NCBI GenBank assembly: GCA_037367405.1
Contig: JAZKJV010009320.1
Coordinates: forward strand, 310,001-374,000
Source: Ottelia alismoides
Lineage: Eukaryota > Streptophyta > Magnoliopsida > Alismatales > Hydrocharitaceae
DNA: 64,000 bases
Direction: 5' to 3'
Shown: one piece after another, positions 31,736-45,915 of the stretch
Numbering within the stretch: the stretch's first letter is position 1
Layout: every line of letters starts with the position of its first letter
Made by a program: the position numbers and the translations under genes
The notes under the pieces: model-generated
Databases searched by the model: none
Told to the model about the DNA's origin: nothing
Seen by the model: only the letters and a program-made list of their open reading frames with translations

Positions 31736-32697
31736 GTAGGCTCGCGATGAGCATTGGGTGGCCTCTCCTTCGGCTATCTCCTAAAATATTTCCCATATGA
31801 TGTCCTTGTCTTTGTTAAAATGTGAGCCACCACATGCAACATCAACAAATCTTTGACTCTCAAGTGTCGGCCCAACAAAGAAGTGTTGAACCAGACACGT
31901 CTTTGGAATTTTGTGGTGGGACACGTCCCCTGCAAATCTCTAAATCTTTCCTACGCTTCATGGATCGTCTCATGGGGCTGTTGGATGAAACTGGAGAAAC
32001 AAGCGCTCATCTGATTCAAGCGAACGAGAGGATAGAACTTATGAAGGAATGCTGATTTCAACTCCTCCCATGTCATCACTACCTTACCCATATGGTTCAC
32101 TCAAATAAATGGCCTTATCGTGGAGGATGAAGGGGAAAGCAGTCATCTTAATAACATCCATATGAATATTGAGATAATGGGTTGTTGCACATATGCGACT
32201 GAATTGTTTTAAGTGGATGCACGGTTATTCTGTTGTATTCTCGTGGAATGTTGGGAGTAGAGACAAGAACTGTGACTTCATCTCAAAATGGGCATGGATG
32301 GGTGGAATCTAAATCCACTCGGTGACATGGCCAGCCCCAGGATTGTAAGTCTGCTTCACTGCTGGCTTGGGCTACGGTGGTCTTGCCTCTCTATCCTCAT
32401 GACAAGGTCCACCTACTAAATAGTTGTCTTCAACATTCTCCCTGTTCAACTCATCTTCATTGTAGAATTTATCCTCTCTTCTGGCCTCTCTCTCATCAGT
32501 CCTCCACCTAAGATCATTAAGCATCTCCTGAAAGGTAACCAGGGCCAATCATTGATCCATTAACTGCTATTGGATTGCTTAAATTGAAGTGAGGAGCTGA
32601 TTGTTGACGTCATTCTATGTGGTATACTATCCATCCCCTAGTTCTGGCTGCTCTGCTGGTTGGGGTTGGGGTCCCTTTCCTCTTCCTATAGGAGCCA
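31736..32697 (-). pseudogene. gag: Broken Gag core of element B
   Basis: On the minus strand starts MAPIGRGKG at 32697, then a Gag core with TAFPF-like, HKIPKT-like and GSHFNKDKD-like stretches across frames, ending EGEATQCSSRAYMK near 31740. In-frame stops occur in the middle. The 32627-32875 frame runs into it from upstream and suggests an N-terminal extension starting near 32869. Confidence 0.75.
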
Positions 32698-32879
32698 TTT
32701 CAAATTCTGCTTGTGATTCTGGCTCTGGATCAGGTTCTTTATCTGCACGGTTGAATACACCCTGACCATTCTCTATTGGAGCACCAAAGACTGAGATGAG
32801 TCCGAGATTAGAGTCAATCCCAGATGGTTGTGAATGGAGCATATGATATTGACTGAAATCGATCTCCATCCACAAGGTG

Positions 32880-34953
32880 TTGATTCTGGCACACGAATAA
32901 CCTCGATTTATTTGAGGAGGAAGTGCTAGTTTGGGCTATGAGTCCATCCTGAACAACATATTTATTGGAGAAAGGCAGGTGTTGAAAGAAGAAAGGACCG
33001 GGGAGTCCAAGGAAGGCACAAAACGGCCTCTTGGAGATAGCCCGGCAATTGGAGATGTCGGCAACACGAAATCGATGTGGGTGTTGACGAAATCTCGACT
33101 AAACTATCTGTGGGTCGACATCTTGGGAGGGTCAAAAGGAGATAGGTGGTGGATGAAAGATACGGAGATGAATAAGAACTAAAAGGAGTGCAAAACAGTA
33201 GATGACTCAAAGCAAGCAGGGATTCAAGAGGAAATATGCAAAAAAGAGAATGTGACAAAATGGCACAAAAGCCTATTGTTTTTTATCTTTACCTTAACAA
33301 AACTAATCAATCAAACAATAATACAATGGATTCACCAGCTTGAACTGTGAAGCCGTGAAGGTTTGGCAATTATCTTTGCAAGTTTTAAATTGATTTACAG
33401 GTAATTATCTTCTAACAAGTCCTTAGGTGCTAATCTTATAGGCGAGAGAGTACTACCGAAAAAGTATCCCATACTTGTCCTCCTCATTTGTAACATGTAT
33501 CCTATAATTTTTGAGATCCTTGTGTCCGGATCTGGATTCCCTACCCAACCAAAGAAATTGAGTGAGTAAGCCGATAGCTGCGAAGCAAATACTTCCGATC
33601 TCGTCTGCAACAGAATCACCAGTGAGTGGTCTAGAGCCTCCTCGGACGTGGGACAATGAGACAAACACCCGCGTAAAGGCATGGCTTATGCTCAAATACT
33701 TCGGAAGTGGCTAGTGTTCTACACAAGAGAGAATCACCGTCAACGACCAAATCCTACTCGCCTACGTACGATAACATTGCCGACATTTCAAAAATCCATG
33801 CATACAACAAGGTAGTATCCAGGATGGGTTTTTGGCTCTAATCCTTATGATAGCGCTCTCTCACTAGAAAGGACACCTCCTTCCATCAAAAGTACATGAA
33901 AACAATGCGGTCTTTGCTCATCCAATGTAATGAATCCAATTAATCAATTTTATTTAGGTCAAGTGTTTTTAGCAGTCTCTTTTTTAATTTTTTTGTGTTA
34001 TCACTTGATTTGAGTAGATTCAATACAAGTGCCTAACAATTTTATTGATTTCCTTTTTGCCCAGGTTGTCAAAATCGGAGGGAGAAGGCGAAAATGCAAT
34101 GTAAGTCGAAAAATAATGATGAATGCTCAGATAAAAGACTCATAGTGATTTCCAGCTCTCTCCATGCGGGATGCAAGACGGGAATTTTTAAACCTAGTAT
34201 ATATGCAATTGCAACAATGAAATTGTCCTAAGATCAAACAGTGTTATTAGTGTGAAGAACTGAATGTCAAACCCTAGAAGGATCACCCAAAAGTCCGATC
34301 TTCGAGACAGCCTCGGTGCCCACCACAACAGGTCATGCACGTGGTGTATGGTGCCTCTCTCAACGCTCGATGATCAGTCCAAAAATTTAATAATTAATTT
34401 TGAGCTAAGTCCAATCACAAAGTAATCAATAGGTACATTAATTGCCTTAGGCATGGGGACCTAGCTACCGAGAAAACACACCTCGATCTAAGGTCTCAAT
34501 CGCAGAAAACAAAGAAAAGAAAGGTGGAAAACTCAAAATACAAAAAACAAAGAAAATAAAGGCGGTAGAAATCTCGAAAAACACAATGAGCCCCCAAGTG
34601 AACAAACATTTGGAAAATGGGCCCGAGTGTCCAATGTCCAATGTACATGTATTATTACAAATTAATGAATGAAGAAATAAATCGCTCTCTCACAAAATAA
34701 AACAAAAACCCTATGCTAAGTCTTCATCTCTCTCTTTCTTACTCTTTCCTCTTGGTCAATAGGTAGAATGACCAAGTCTCTTGATCCTAACGCCTCAACC
34801 ACCTAAGCGGTCGACATCATCTCCAAGTCCCTCGCAAGAAAAATAGAATAGATTGATGTTAGCACAATGATAAATAATATCAAATGAAAGAGAAAATAAA
34901 TATGAAAGAATAGTGAAACCAAAAATGATTCATAATTCTATCCTATGTGTTGC
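32880..34953 (-). other. Element B leader between PBS and gag
   Basis: The segment at about 33400-33850 matches the A leader at 11400-11960. Frames at 33395-33695 and 32962-33258 are open but with no known domain. A low-complexity stretch lies near 34480-34700. Nothing else recognised. Confidence 0.6.
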
Positions 34954-34971
34954 TCCCTAGTAACAACGCCA
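34954..34971 (-). other. Decayed tRNA-Asp primer-binding site of element B
   Basis: Plus-strand TCCCTAGTAACAACGCCA, two bases before the LTR. Compared with element A it differs at six bases, all transitions, as expected from cytosine deamination in methylated DNA. Confidence 0.7.
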
Positions 34972-34973
34972 TT

Positions 34974-37900
34974 TGATAAACGTAGATATCAAGTGGTCTA
35001 AAATGAGCTTCACAAGGAGAGGACTCAGTCGTTGTGACATCCTCTCAACAATAGTGTCTAATCAACAATCAACCCACACAATGAATTGAAGATCAATGCA
35101 AATAGCGTGAATAAAAATTTATTATACCCTACAATAGATTGTATAATGGACAAGTACAGTAGGGGTCGAACACATGAAACAATGGAGGATAGAAAATCAT
35201 AAATTGGCAAAGAAAGACAATAAATGATTTTGTGATTTTAGGGTATTTGGGATTTTTGTGCATTTTTAATTCTATATTTTATGGATTTTTAACTTTTATA
35301 TTTTTATTGTTTTTTTATTTCGTATATTTTTATTTTCTTTTTACATTTTCTGATTTTTAATTTATTTTTATTTTAAATATATAACATACGAATATATATA
35401 ACTATATATATAATATAGGGTAATAGATTTATAAATACAATAAAAAATAACCAAAAATTGCATAATAAATTTTTTTGTATTTTTCTAGTATTTTTTATGA
35501 TTTTTAGGTATTTTTTCAAATTTCTCTATATTTTTAAAGTAAAAAAGAAGGCAAAACAGTAAATAAGATAAATAGGCATAATTGTTTAGAATTTAAAAAT
35601 AGCTAAAAGCTTCCAAATTTTACCAAAAATATTTTAAATTAATACTACATAATATAAAGAAAATTGAGGGATATATATAAATATATTTTGATTTGTTATC
35701 ACTATTATATTTTTATAGGATTTTGGAGCTTTTTAATTTTGAATCCTTTTCTTTTCTGTTTTTAAGAATTTTTGGTTTGGTGTTTTAAAATACTATAATA
35801 AACAAATTGGAATTTTTCAAATGGTTTTATATTTTGTTGGTATTTTCAAATGCAAATAGGGATGAAATTTTCTCTTTTTTATTGTTAATAAATAGGAGAA
35901 ATACCTAAAATGCAATTCTAAAAATATGGCATGAAAGTATACATTAGCATGCGCGTATCCTTTTTTCATAATTTTTACACTATGGATGATTTTTATAAAA
36001 AAAATAGAGAACACTCACAAAAATACATGAATTAGGAAGGGTGTAGTTGTAATAAAAAGTAAAGGCGAGGATGCTTTTGCAGAATACCCAAAATTTTATA
36101 ACTGCGATTGAAAGTTTATGGACTAAACATAAATACAAGAACCCACGAGGGTGTCTCTGCAAAATAGCCACCTCACGTGGAACAACATGTGAGGTGACGT
36201 GGAACATACCAAAAGGCAATATGAAATAAGTACAGGGGCATGCTTGCAACTTTTACGAAAAGTTTTAAACTAAATAAAAACTTACTGGACTAAAAGATAA
36301 ATAGATAAAAGTGAGCGAAGAAGGTGCAAAATATTGCCTAACTACGCTCGAACTAACATCTCTGGATGGGTCACTTGACAGGCGTCACGCCCAGGAAGCG
36401 CAATGACGATTCAACCGCAGATGGTTGAGATTAGAACCCCGAGCGATGGGATCCTACGACTGAAGCTCGACTGATCTGACAGGTCCTATGCAATCTGGGA
36501 GCAGCTCCTTATCCAACGACTGGCGAGGCAGGTGGAAGAACTCCTAAAGAACTCGCTCAAGGCGAGATTTGATCCGTTGCTGCGTGCTACTCTGACCTCC
36601 TCACACACCTCTAGCTAGCTCTAAACATTTTTGTTGTTGCTTCGAAGCTCCTGGATGGCTAAAAATGGCTCAAGACCCTAGGAGGAGCTTCGGTGAGGCT
36701 CGAGACTTGGGAGGTGGCCTCCTGCTTCGAGGACCCCCTAGGGGGGTATTCTCCTTCCGTTTCCTGCATGGTGAGACTCATGACAAACAACTAAAGCTTC
36801 AGAAAGCTTCAAGTGGGTGGAAGGAGTGGAGGTGATGCAGGGAGAGGTCTTATGGTATACGACAGAGGAGGAATACTCTATCTCCAGATCTTTGCAAGAT
36901 CTAGGTGTCTAGAGGTGCTAGGGGAAAAGGGGAGAAGATGGGAAAGGAGATGAGGATGCTGGAGCAGATGGAGAACGATCCAGTACATTGGAATAGGGTG
37001 GAAGAGTTGGAGCTCCAATGAGTGATTTTTTTTGGATTTTACAGAAAATAAGGTGATATTAAGTGAAATAAAGGTTGATCCTACACTACTTCTATGCTAT
37101 AGAAGATAAAGAATAATAAAAGAAGGAGCTTGTCATACCAGAACCAACTTGATCGGAGCTTCTGGCGGAGGAGGTAGCGGAGCTCCGGATCACCTTAATT
37201 CGAAGCCCAACTGCACCGCTAAACGATCGAAGGGGGTGTTGATATCACCAGCACTCGATCAAGGGCTCTTGTTAGGGTTTTAGTTGGCAGAAGAAAGATC
37301 AAAATTGAATGGAGTCGCAAGACGAAACTAGATATAGGTGTGGTTTGACTGGCAAATCAGTGGCCTGTCATCCAAGGAATCATCATGGCATGAAAGTGCA
37401 TGGAACAAAGGACAAAAGTTGTAAAGTAATCGAGTAAAAATATTGTAATAATTGGGCTAAGAAATTGAGGAAATAAAGGTGGTAAGCGACTAGGTGCAGA
37501 AGTCCTTGGGGGCGAGGAGTTGACCGAGGTCAGCTCAGACTCGCACCCCATTGGTCCACATCGACGCACTAGCAGACAAAATAAGTTAAAAATGATAAAT
37601 AATTAAAAATAAAATACTAAATGAATTAAATATATAAAGTTATAAAATGAAAATTGTTTATTATTTTATGTAGCATTTTAAAACGATTTTTATTTACTTT
37701 TACAAGTTTATTTACTACATGTTACTTTTTATAAGTATAAATATTGGAATATTCGTCTATATATTATGTATTTTATTTTTATTTTTTATTTTATATTTTA
37801 TTTTCTTAATTTATATATTTATAACATATTTGAACATGCATAAATATATTTTTATTTTATTTTTCTGATATATTTTGTACACTTAAATAAATAGAGGTAT

Positions 37901-38707
37901 ATATATTATATATGAATAAGTATTGTACATTCATCTATGTATTTTATATACTATTTTATTTTATTATTTTATTTTTTGTTTTATTCTATTCTAAATTTGT
38001 GCATATATTATAAATAATATTTACAAAATTATAAAAAATATAAAATTATAAAAAATACAAAGAACACATAAATGAATATTTTATTCAATTATTTAGTACA
38101 ATAAGGGTCCAAAACCTAACTTTGCATATTTACTCCAAATTAAGTGAAACCATCTTCATTAAATAGATTATTAAAAGTTATATACAAGTAATAGTGATTT
38201 GATATATTTTGACTTCATATGGGGAAGATATTGGTCTGTGTAGTTTGGATTTTGGCTTTTTATTCTGAGTATAAAAAGTACAGTTTATATTATTTTTGTG
38301 TGAAATTATATATATATATATATCTACAGCTTTCATGTACAAACTTTCTTTTTTTGATGTCTAAATGATAGAGAATAAAATGGCTCCCCAAAAATGCTAT
38401 AGTAGAGAATAAAAATTAGGGTTTTTATTGCGTTTTGACCCTTATCTTCCCCTACTTTATTCCTTGTCGACCCAGTCATCAGATGCCTAGGTCTCAAGGT
38501 TTAGGGTCATAAAATACCTTTGGAATTTTATTTCTTTTTCTTTTCTTTTCTTTATTCTTTTATTTTGGCTTTAAACAATGTCTTTTATACACTATTTATA
38601 TAATAAATAATAAATGTTAATTTATGCAAAATAGTGATATTTAAATGCATTTACCTAGGGTAAAGGTCAAAATGAAAGAATAAAGGTGATGAAATGGAGA
38701 TTCATAA
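34974..38707 (-). repeat. Element B 5' LTR
   Basis: Homologous to 826-4421. On the plus strand begins TGATAAACG and ends GGAGATTCATAA next to element E sequence. The GC-richer leader block is at about 36330-37570, with the intron-like segment, a TTGAC W-box near 37515 and a CACGTG-type hairpin at 36179-36206. The remaining AT-rich parts hold no gene. The conserved U3 purine tract is near 38440-38470. Confidence 0.8.
36764..37138 (-). other. Intron-like segment in the B 5' LTR leader
   Basis: Donor CTG/GTATGACA (GT at 37138-37137) and acceptor CATGCAG/GAAA (AG at 36765-36764), 375 nt. Confidence 0.45.
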
Positions 38708-38976
38708 GTAAGCTACTGAGTGGATGGTTCTGACCAGATTGTGAAGAGAACTGAATAATAAGATTATGGAACCTAAGGGTTATTGTGTCCTAATTCCTAA
38801 CCATAATGCGATTCCAAATACACAAATAATCCAAAGGTCTTTTTTGAGTTCCAAACTTTGACTTTATTAAGACAACTTTAAAAGTTGAAAATTATTCCAA
38901 GTTATTTCTTTTTTTTTCTTTCTACACTTATTAACATATGTGTTTGCTAGGGACTAGCAAAGGCAAGTATAGGGGG
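38708..38976 (+). other. 3' end of the internal region of element E, with PPT
   Basis: Matches the LTR-proximal 3' region of B in the opposite orientation. Ends with hairpin TTTGCTA/TAGCAAA and GGCAAGTATAGGGGG abutting the LTR start. The rest of the E internal region lies beyond element B, outside the window or lost. Confidence 0.75.
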
Positions 38977-40594
38977 TGATTAATCTCCATTTCATAACCT
39001 TTATTCTTTCATTTTGGCTTTAATACCTAGTTAAATGCATCTATATATCAATAAACTGTCAAAATAAACACTCTATAAATTATAAAAAAATACTATATAA
39101 AATAATTTATAAATATTATATTTAATCCAAAATAAAATAATAAAGGAAAGGAGAAAAGAATGAAGTGTCAAAGACACTGAGTGGACCCAAGACCCCGAGA
39201 CACGATCATCATGATAACTTGGTTGACAAGGAATAAAGTAGGGGCAGATAGGGTAGAAGAACTGTACAGAAAATACAAATAAAACCCTAATTTATTTTGC
39301 TCAATAATTGCATTTTGCGATCTATTTTTATTTTATTATTTTTACATCTCAAATAATAAAACCCTCAACATAAATATTGTACATAAAAATAAAAATAAAA
39401 ATGCAAAATTGATTTCACTGAAAAGTAATGCACAGTAGGGCCAGGACACACAAAATAAAAAACTGCAAAGAAAACTTTACAGACCATTATCTTCACCATA
39501 TTGTATCAAAATTGACTAAAATCACCTTTATTATTCATGAAATTAAATAAGCTATTTAATGAAGGCGTTTGCCATCAATTTGGAGTTAAGATGCAAAAGT
39601 TAGGTCTTGGGCCCCCATTGTACAGTATACTTGTATATTATATTCAATATATTTAGTCTTTATAATTTTTAGTTATTGATTTTTTTATAAAATTGTAAGT
39701 ATTATTTAAAATGCATGTCGATAATTAAAATAAACCATCAAATTAATTAAAATAAATAAATTACTTGAATACATAGATGAAATATTTCTATATATACCTA
39801 TAAAGAATTCGTATATAATTAATTAAGTGTACAAATAACATCATGAAAAAATAACAAAAATATCTAAATAGGTATTTAAATATAACAAAAAAATATAAAA
39901 TACCTATATATAATAATAAAATATAATTAAAAATAAAATACACAAAATACAAGTATATTTACCTACAATTATACATGTGAATATTAACATGTTATTAATA
40001 ATTGTGAGAAAATAAATAAAAATATCCATTAAATACTACATAAATCTATAAACATTTTTTATTTTTAACCAAGAATTAATTAATTCATTTGTTTTTTTAA
40101 ATGAATTTACCATCTATTTCCGATTCTCATTTGGGCTCTACATTCGTTGACCTCTAGTCAACTGTACAACCTTCGAGGCTGCCCAGTCAGAACTCACGGG
40201 CTCCTCTTTTTCTCTAATTTATCACTCAATATCCATGCCCCCTTCTTCCTCGAGTGCACCATCCCTCTAATCCTTACATGCACGCCACCTTCGTCGACCA
40301 TACCCTGCTCATCAACTCCCTCGCCTTCGCATGCCATCTCACATTGAAACCCATCGATCACCAACCCATAAAACTTCGCCCATCTTCATATTTTTGTACA
40401 TGATCCCTTTTCTTCAATTCTTAGCCCCTCAGCTCTGGTGTATTACTTCTTCTTGATGACAACTCGAGCTTGGGTTGAGCTGCAGTAGGGAGGAGGCGTG
40501 GAGGAAGAGATCCAACTTCACCATGGGAGCACCACTGGCAAGTCCTGCTTCTTCGATCACCGGTCGAATCGAGGTCATCCTTTGCCTTGTCTAG

Positions 40595-40935
40595 GTAAAC
40601 CTTAGATTCTATTTACGATTCCAGCTTTTATTTTCTGTTTTTAGTGCTTAGATTAGGATTAACTAGGAACCCCTAATTTGACCTGGAGCGTGAGCTTAAG
40701 GACAAATACTCTGTCCTTCGATAGTATTTCGACCGCATTTCCACTCCATTACTCTCCCCTACGCATTCTCTACAAGTACACCATCTAATCAACCTAGATC
40801 CATCATGGATCTGGGAGTCTAGCTTCAACCGCTGCCTCTCACCTGAGATCTTTGCCATTCGTCCCATTTCTCAGCTTCCAGCTTCATCCCATGGCCAAGG
40901 AAGTAGCCCTCGATCCTTGGATCTTTTTTGTGCAG
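40595..40935 (+). other. Intron-like segment in the E LTR leader
   Basis: Donor TAG/GTAAACC and acceptor CTTTTTTGTGCAG/G, 341 nt. The acceptor has a good pyrimidine tract. Confidence 0.5.
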
Positions 40936-42598
40936 GTCCGGGTCTTTAAGGACCCATCTGGAGTGAAGACGAATACCTGGAGCACCTCCAGGTCACCTTG
41001 AATAGAACAAAGCTCTAGGTACGCCTCGAGACCATCTGGGCCTCATTGGAGAAGACTAGCACGTGCAGAGGCCCTCAGGAGTGTGTAGCGACTGTTGGAT
41101 CAAGGAATCGTCGTCAGGTCAAGGCGAAATCCTAGGTTGAAGCCCAACAAACCCGTGTTCTTCTGTTGTTCATCCAACCCCCTCGGCAACCATCTATTCT
41201 ATTTAAAGCAGTATGCCACCATCACCACAGGATCTGCCATGCGTCCGCAGGAGAACAACACGATCAACCGGGGTTAAGAGGATAAATTTAAAATCCCACC
41301 TCCACATTTTCTATATTTATAAAAAATATTGTAAATATTTTATTATGTTTAAAAGTTTGTTGAGAAATTGCATTACAACCCATGTAGCTTCTGGAAATTG
41401 CAAGTGAGTCCATTGCAATTTCAACTCGTGTGCCCCCCCTACGTGAGCTGGGTAAATATTGCTTATACCCCTCCAAGTTTTGTTATTGTAGTTTAATATA
41501 TAAAAATTAAATTCCAGTTCAAAGTTTGTGGTGTTTTTTCACGTGTCTCCTCGCATTTATTTAATATTGCATAAATACCTTTACCAACTTGTAGTATTTC
41601 TATTTTTGTAGTCCTATTTTCCCTAAATACTTGCAGTGCTCCAAAATTTGTGTAAAAATAGATGCCAATGCCTGATTAATTTCTCATTCATGCCATATAT
41701 TTTGTTTAGCAATTTTCTAACATTTTCTATTTATTAGAAATCAAAAAGAGCACATTTATTACTTGTTTGACTTAAAATACAAAAAAAATATAAAACCCTC
41801 ATTACCATTAAGAAAACCTACTATTTATTACTATATTTTATCACTACAGACCAAAAATTTAAAAACAAATATCAAAAAAAATAAAAATTTACAAACCCTC
41901 ACTAACCCTAAAAAATTATAAACTATTTAAAAAACCCCTAAAGATAGTTTGATGTCCTACATTTATATATATATATACTATTAACTACATATAAAAATTA
42001 GTTTTGAGACATTTTAAACCTCATTACTATTTTTAATTCACAAAATAATTTGGCCTATTTAATTAATTCCTAGTTTTTGATATTTTGGATTTTAAAAAAA
42101 TATAAAAATAGCAAAAATTGCAAAAAATACCAAAATAGAAGAATATTTGAAAATCACAAAAATAATTTAATTTATTATTTTTTAAGATATATAGATATAT
42201 TTATAAATAAAATATTCTATATAGATTATATATACATATATATTGTATATACTTATTATTACTATTAATTATTATAAATACCTAAATATATTTTAAGGAT
42301 TGTTTTATTTGTATTTTTTGATTTTTACATATTTATTATATATATATATTATATACCCTATATATACATATTATATATAGTGATATATAAATACACATAT
42401 TATATATTAATCAGAAAATATCAAAAAAATAAAATTTCTAAAAATAAAAATTTAAAAAATAATATTAAAAAATAAAAAAATAATTAGAAAACTCATAAAA
42501 ATATTAAGCACATAATTGTGTAGCTATATATACAACACAAACATTATTATTTAACAATAAATAATAATAAAACTGCTACACTTGTGTGGTCCCTATGT

Positions 42599-42603
42599 TT
42601 GAC
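42599..42603. repeat. Target-site duplication of element C, left copy
   Basis: TTGAC, against TCGAC at 53356-53360: one mismatch. The E LTR reads through across the two sites when compared with the A LTR. Confidence 0.75.
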
Positions 42604-45600
42604 TGTTGGCACGAGCTCTTCGAGAATTGATAATTAATGGATGATATGAGTCGTTGTTATCCCCAAAAATCCCATGACAAACAAACAAACTTTTTTTCTT
42701 CTTTCACTGCAGAATAATTACAAAGAATAAGTAATGCGAGCAAGAGAAATATTTTTTTACTACTTATTTATCTGTAGAGCGGACAAGATCGAACTCGGGG
42801 AGGCTACAATTCTCGAGGATTATTCAATTAATAAACGAAAAATCAATTAAAAGAAAAAGGAAATCTCAAAGGCAAATTATTCTTAGTTTTGTGGAATTTT
42901 TCTCTTTTTAATTTTTTTAATTAATTTTTTATTTCTATTTTTTATTTTCAGATTTTCAAATTTTTAGTGATTTTAATTTTGCATTTTTTTATTTTTAAAT
43001 AAAGAACAATTTGCACAAAACAAGAAATATGCACACCAACTCTTTTTATAATTTTCAATTATATAAAAAATGCTTAAAAATCTAGAGAAAAATTTTTTGT
43101 GTTTTAAAGTTTTTGAAATGTTTTTGGAAATTTTGTAGAATTTTCAGATGATTTTGTATTTTTCTAAAAATCAACAGTGACAAAAATTAGAAACAGTGCA
43201 CAACATGGAGTAATTTGCAACTTAAAAATATTTTAATTACCCAAAACTCCTAGCAATAATTTTTATGATAAAATAGGGACAAATATCTACAAATAGAGAC
43301 TTAAATCAAGATTTTTGGATTTTTGTAAAATTTGTTATGATTTTTATAAGAGTTTTAGTATCTTTCATATTTTTGGATTTTATAAACAGTTAATGCACAA
43401 ATTTTAGGTATAAATTGAAAGATAATGAAATAAAACTACTCTAATTTTTCGGAATTTTTAGAGCAATATTCAAATTTTTATGAATTTTAGAATTCTGGAC
43501 AGACAAAAAGACATTGTTTTTGAATTTTAAAATTATTAAATGGCAACAAAATGTGATGAATTTTTAAACAAAGTTTAAGAGCATAACAGGAGCATATACA
43601 AATTTTTACAGAATTTTTAGAGCAATGCAAACATTTTTTCAGTTAAAAGAGCAATCAAATTAAAGGTCTGGAGTACAGGGACCTAAATGTAATTATTTAA
43701 TGTTTTTTGCATGAAAATGGAACAAGAAATAAACACAGGGAAAAGAGATGCAAATTACCCAGTGATTTGTGTAAAACACGCGAGTTGGCTCTGGTAGAGG
43801 CTTCTTTTTGTTTTCAGAACTCCTAGGGGACTTTGTGATATTTCTCCAAATTCTTTCCTTTTTTTAAACACCCTCTCCCAGGGTTACTGTGATCCTTCAT
43901 TTTAAGCAAAAAGAAGGGGAGTGCTGATCAAGTTCTGCTGCCGCCACAGCAGGTGGGTGACAATGGGGCACGACACGGAGGTACGAGGCGGAAGACGATG
44001 GTTCACAAAGCGTTGTAGGAGGATCGTTCCCACCGCACGGGAGGAGGTGTGCTGGACGCCGCCAAGCGAGAGCGGGTAGACTGGGCGCCGCGGGCGGTGG
44101 AGGATGCTTCGCGTCGGTGGAGGTTGAAGGTGAGGTGCTGGCCCGCGCGGTTGCACGGATTTGGAAGGAGGGCCGGAGAGGACGCCGCGGTGTCGGCTGC
44201 AGATGGAGATCACACCGCAGCGGTCGGGACCTGCTTGCTTTTTTATTTTTTTTAAAACAGGAAATGTAGACAAAGATAAAAATACTTTTTTTATTTTTTT
44301 GTGTTTTTTTTTATTTTCCTGCAAAAAAGGTGTTAGAGAAAAAGAATATATATATATAGATATATATATATTATAATATTTTTTATTTTTTATTTATAAA
44401 CAAATGAGGATGAAAGCATGATGACTTGATCCCCAAATTCAAAACAGAAGATGTGAATGCATGTGGTTCTGAGGGGAATGACGGACGGAACCGGATCTCC
44501 GACCACCGTGCATGGTCGGAGGTAGAAGATCGTGCGACGTAGAAACGAACACGTAGAGATCAAGAAAGTGGGATGAAATATCGGATCGTTGGAGAAGCAA
44601 ATCGTGATGGTTTTTTTAAGATATAGAAAAGCAAAATGACAACGAAGAAGAAATACGAGAAAATAAAACTACGATGAATCTAGGATAAAACAAGAGAAAA
44701 TGGATCTTACCTTAGGAGCGGAAAAGACCTTGTTCACCTCGAAGAAGGCCGAAGCGTTGGCACCGGACGGCTCGGAGGCTAGGTACCCTTCTGTGACAAG
44801 AAGACTCTTGAAGATCGGGCTCCTCTCACCAAAGATTGATCAAGTTAAAATGATGGAGGAGCCATATAAATAGAATAGATAATAGAGTTTGAAGTTTACT
44901 TTTTTTTTTGAATTTTTGGATGAAGATAAGCGATGAGAGAGAAAAGCAAATGAGATAAAGATAAAAAGAAATATTTACAAAAATTAATTATTTTTTTTTG
45001 AATTATCGTCACTTTATTTATTGGAAAATTAAAAGTTATTTTTTTATTTTTTTGTGGAAGTTAGTTAAGAAAATTAAATATTTACATATGCTATATATAT
45101 ATATATGACATTATATACAAGGGTAACAAAGCAAATTAGTTTTTTGTTTCAAAATTTTTTTATTTTTTTATTATTATTTTAAATAATTAGAGAAAATATT
45201 TGCAAATATCTACAAATACAATATGTACAAAATACATGGGAAAATTGCAGAAATCACCCCAGAAACTAATATTTCACCCGTAACTCCAAAAATTACGAAA
45301 TTATAGCCATTTTAAAGATAATTTAATTTATAATACAATAGAAGAGAATTTGGTTCAATTTGAGTTCATATGGAGTCGGAATTTACCTTTCAATTATTGC
45401 TTGGTGTCTTTTTTTCAAGTGTGGTTGCTTTTATTCTGTACATGATTTAATTATGCGATTATTTTAATTAATTAGAAGATATTTTTATTTACAACTCTTG
45501 TTTTAAAAATTATTTTATTTGAGGTCAATTAATGTACAAATAAAATAGTGAATATACAAATATACACAACCCACAATTTTTTTGGATTGTCTGAATAAAG

Positions 45601-45882
45601 ACCCTATCTCCCCCTACTTTATTCCTGGTCTATCAGGTCAAGTCTTGACCTTCTCTCAGGTTTCGGGTCTGCTTGTATCTATTACATATATACAGTCTTC
45701 CCTTTTTTTCTTTATTTTCCTTTATTTATTTATTTATTTTACGTTAAAATGGTAAGAAGCGTACAATATTTACACACAAATGCAAGTTTGTAAGAATTTA
45801 GAGTTAGTGTTATATATAGTTGTTTTATAAGGGATTTTAAGATAAAATAAATGAATAAAGATGATGAATTGCAGACTCATCA
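42604..45882 (-). repeat. Element C 3' LTR
   Basis: Homologous to 50139-53355. On the minus strand starts TGATGAGTC with the tip repeat TGATGA/TCATCA. U3 purine tract near 45601-45630; TATA-like box near 44873-44882; GC-rich leader part at about 43900-44260. ORFs at 43902-44376 lie in the GC-rich leader and lack domains. The other parts are AT-rich without genes. Confidence 0.85.
44231..44710 (-). other. Intron-like segment in the C 3' LTR leader
   Basis: Donor AAG/GTAAGATCC (GT at 44710-44709), very close to consensus, and acceptor CAAGCAG/GTCCCG (AG at 44232-44231), 480 nt. Confidence 0.5.
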
Positions 45883-45915
45883 TCCCCCTATGATTTATCT
45901 TTGCTAGTTCCTTAG
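45883..45915 (-). other. Element C PPT with upstream hairpin
   Basis: On the minus strand it reads a TTTGCTA-type hairpin, then AAATCATAGGGGGA against the LTR. The core has drifted from AAGTATAGGGGG. Confidence 0.65.

Larger units (their letters stand above)
826..38707 (-). mobile_element. Element B: old Athila-like Ty3/gypsy retrotransposon, interrupted by element A
   Basis: Minus-strand element with LTRs at 826-4421 and 34974-38707, PPT next to 4422, and broken pol and gag between 26271 and 32697. A decayed tRNA-Asp PBS lies at 34954-34971. The intact element A sits in its 3' region at 6261-25776. All protein domains are split by stops and frameshifts. Its LTRs are clearly diverged, so it is much older than A. 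Its right end falls in the 3' region of element E (38708 onward), so it seems to have inserted there. No target repeat can be checked because the left end is hidden behind element F. Confidence 0.85.
38977..42603 (+). repeat. Element E 3' LTR, first part (cut by element C)
   Basis: Starts TGATTAATCTCC next to a PPT. U3 purine tract near 39230-39255; W-box pair TTGAC/GTCAA near 40147-40162; TATA-like CATAAAA near 40367; GC-richer leader at about 40090-41280; the rest is AT-rich with TA microsatellites at about 42180-42420. The LTR is split at 42603 by element C and resumes at 53361. ORFs inside are short and unsupported. Confidence 0.8.

Noticed and set aside
40147..41407. Host gene exons in the GC-richer block of the E LTR
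   Set aside because: Position matches the promoter-leader block of the other LTRs; no protein domain seen.
43902..44376. GC-rich ORFs in C LTRs (also 51406-51761)
   Set aside because: Present in both LTRs by duplication, frames differ between copies, and composition explains the openness.
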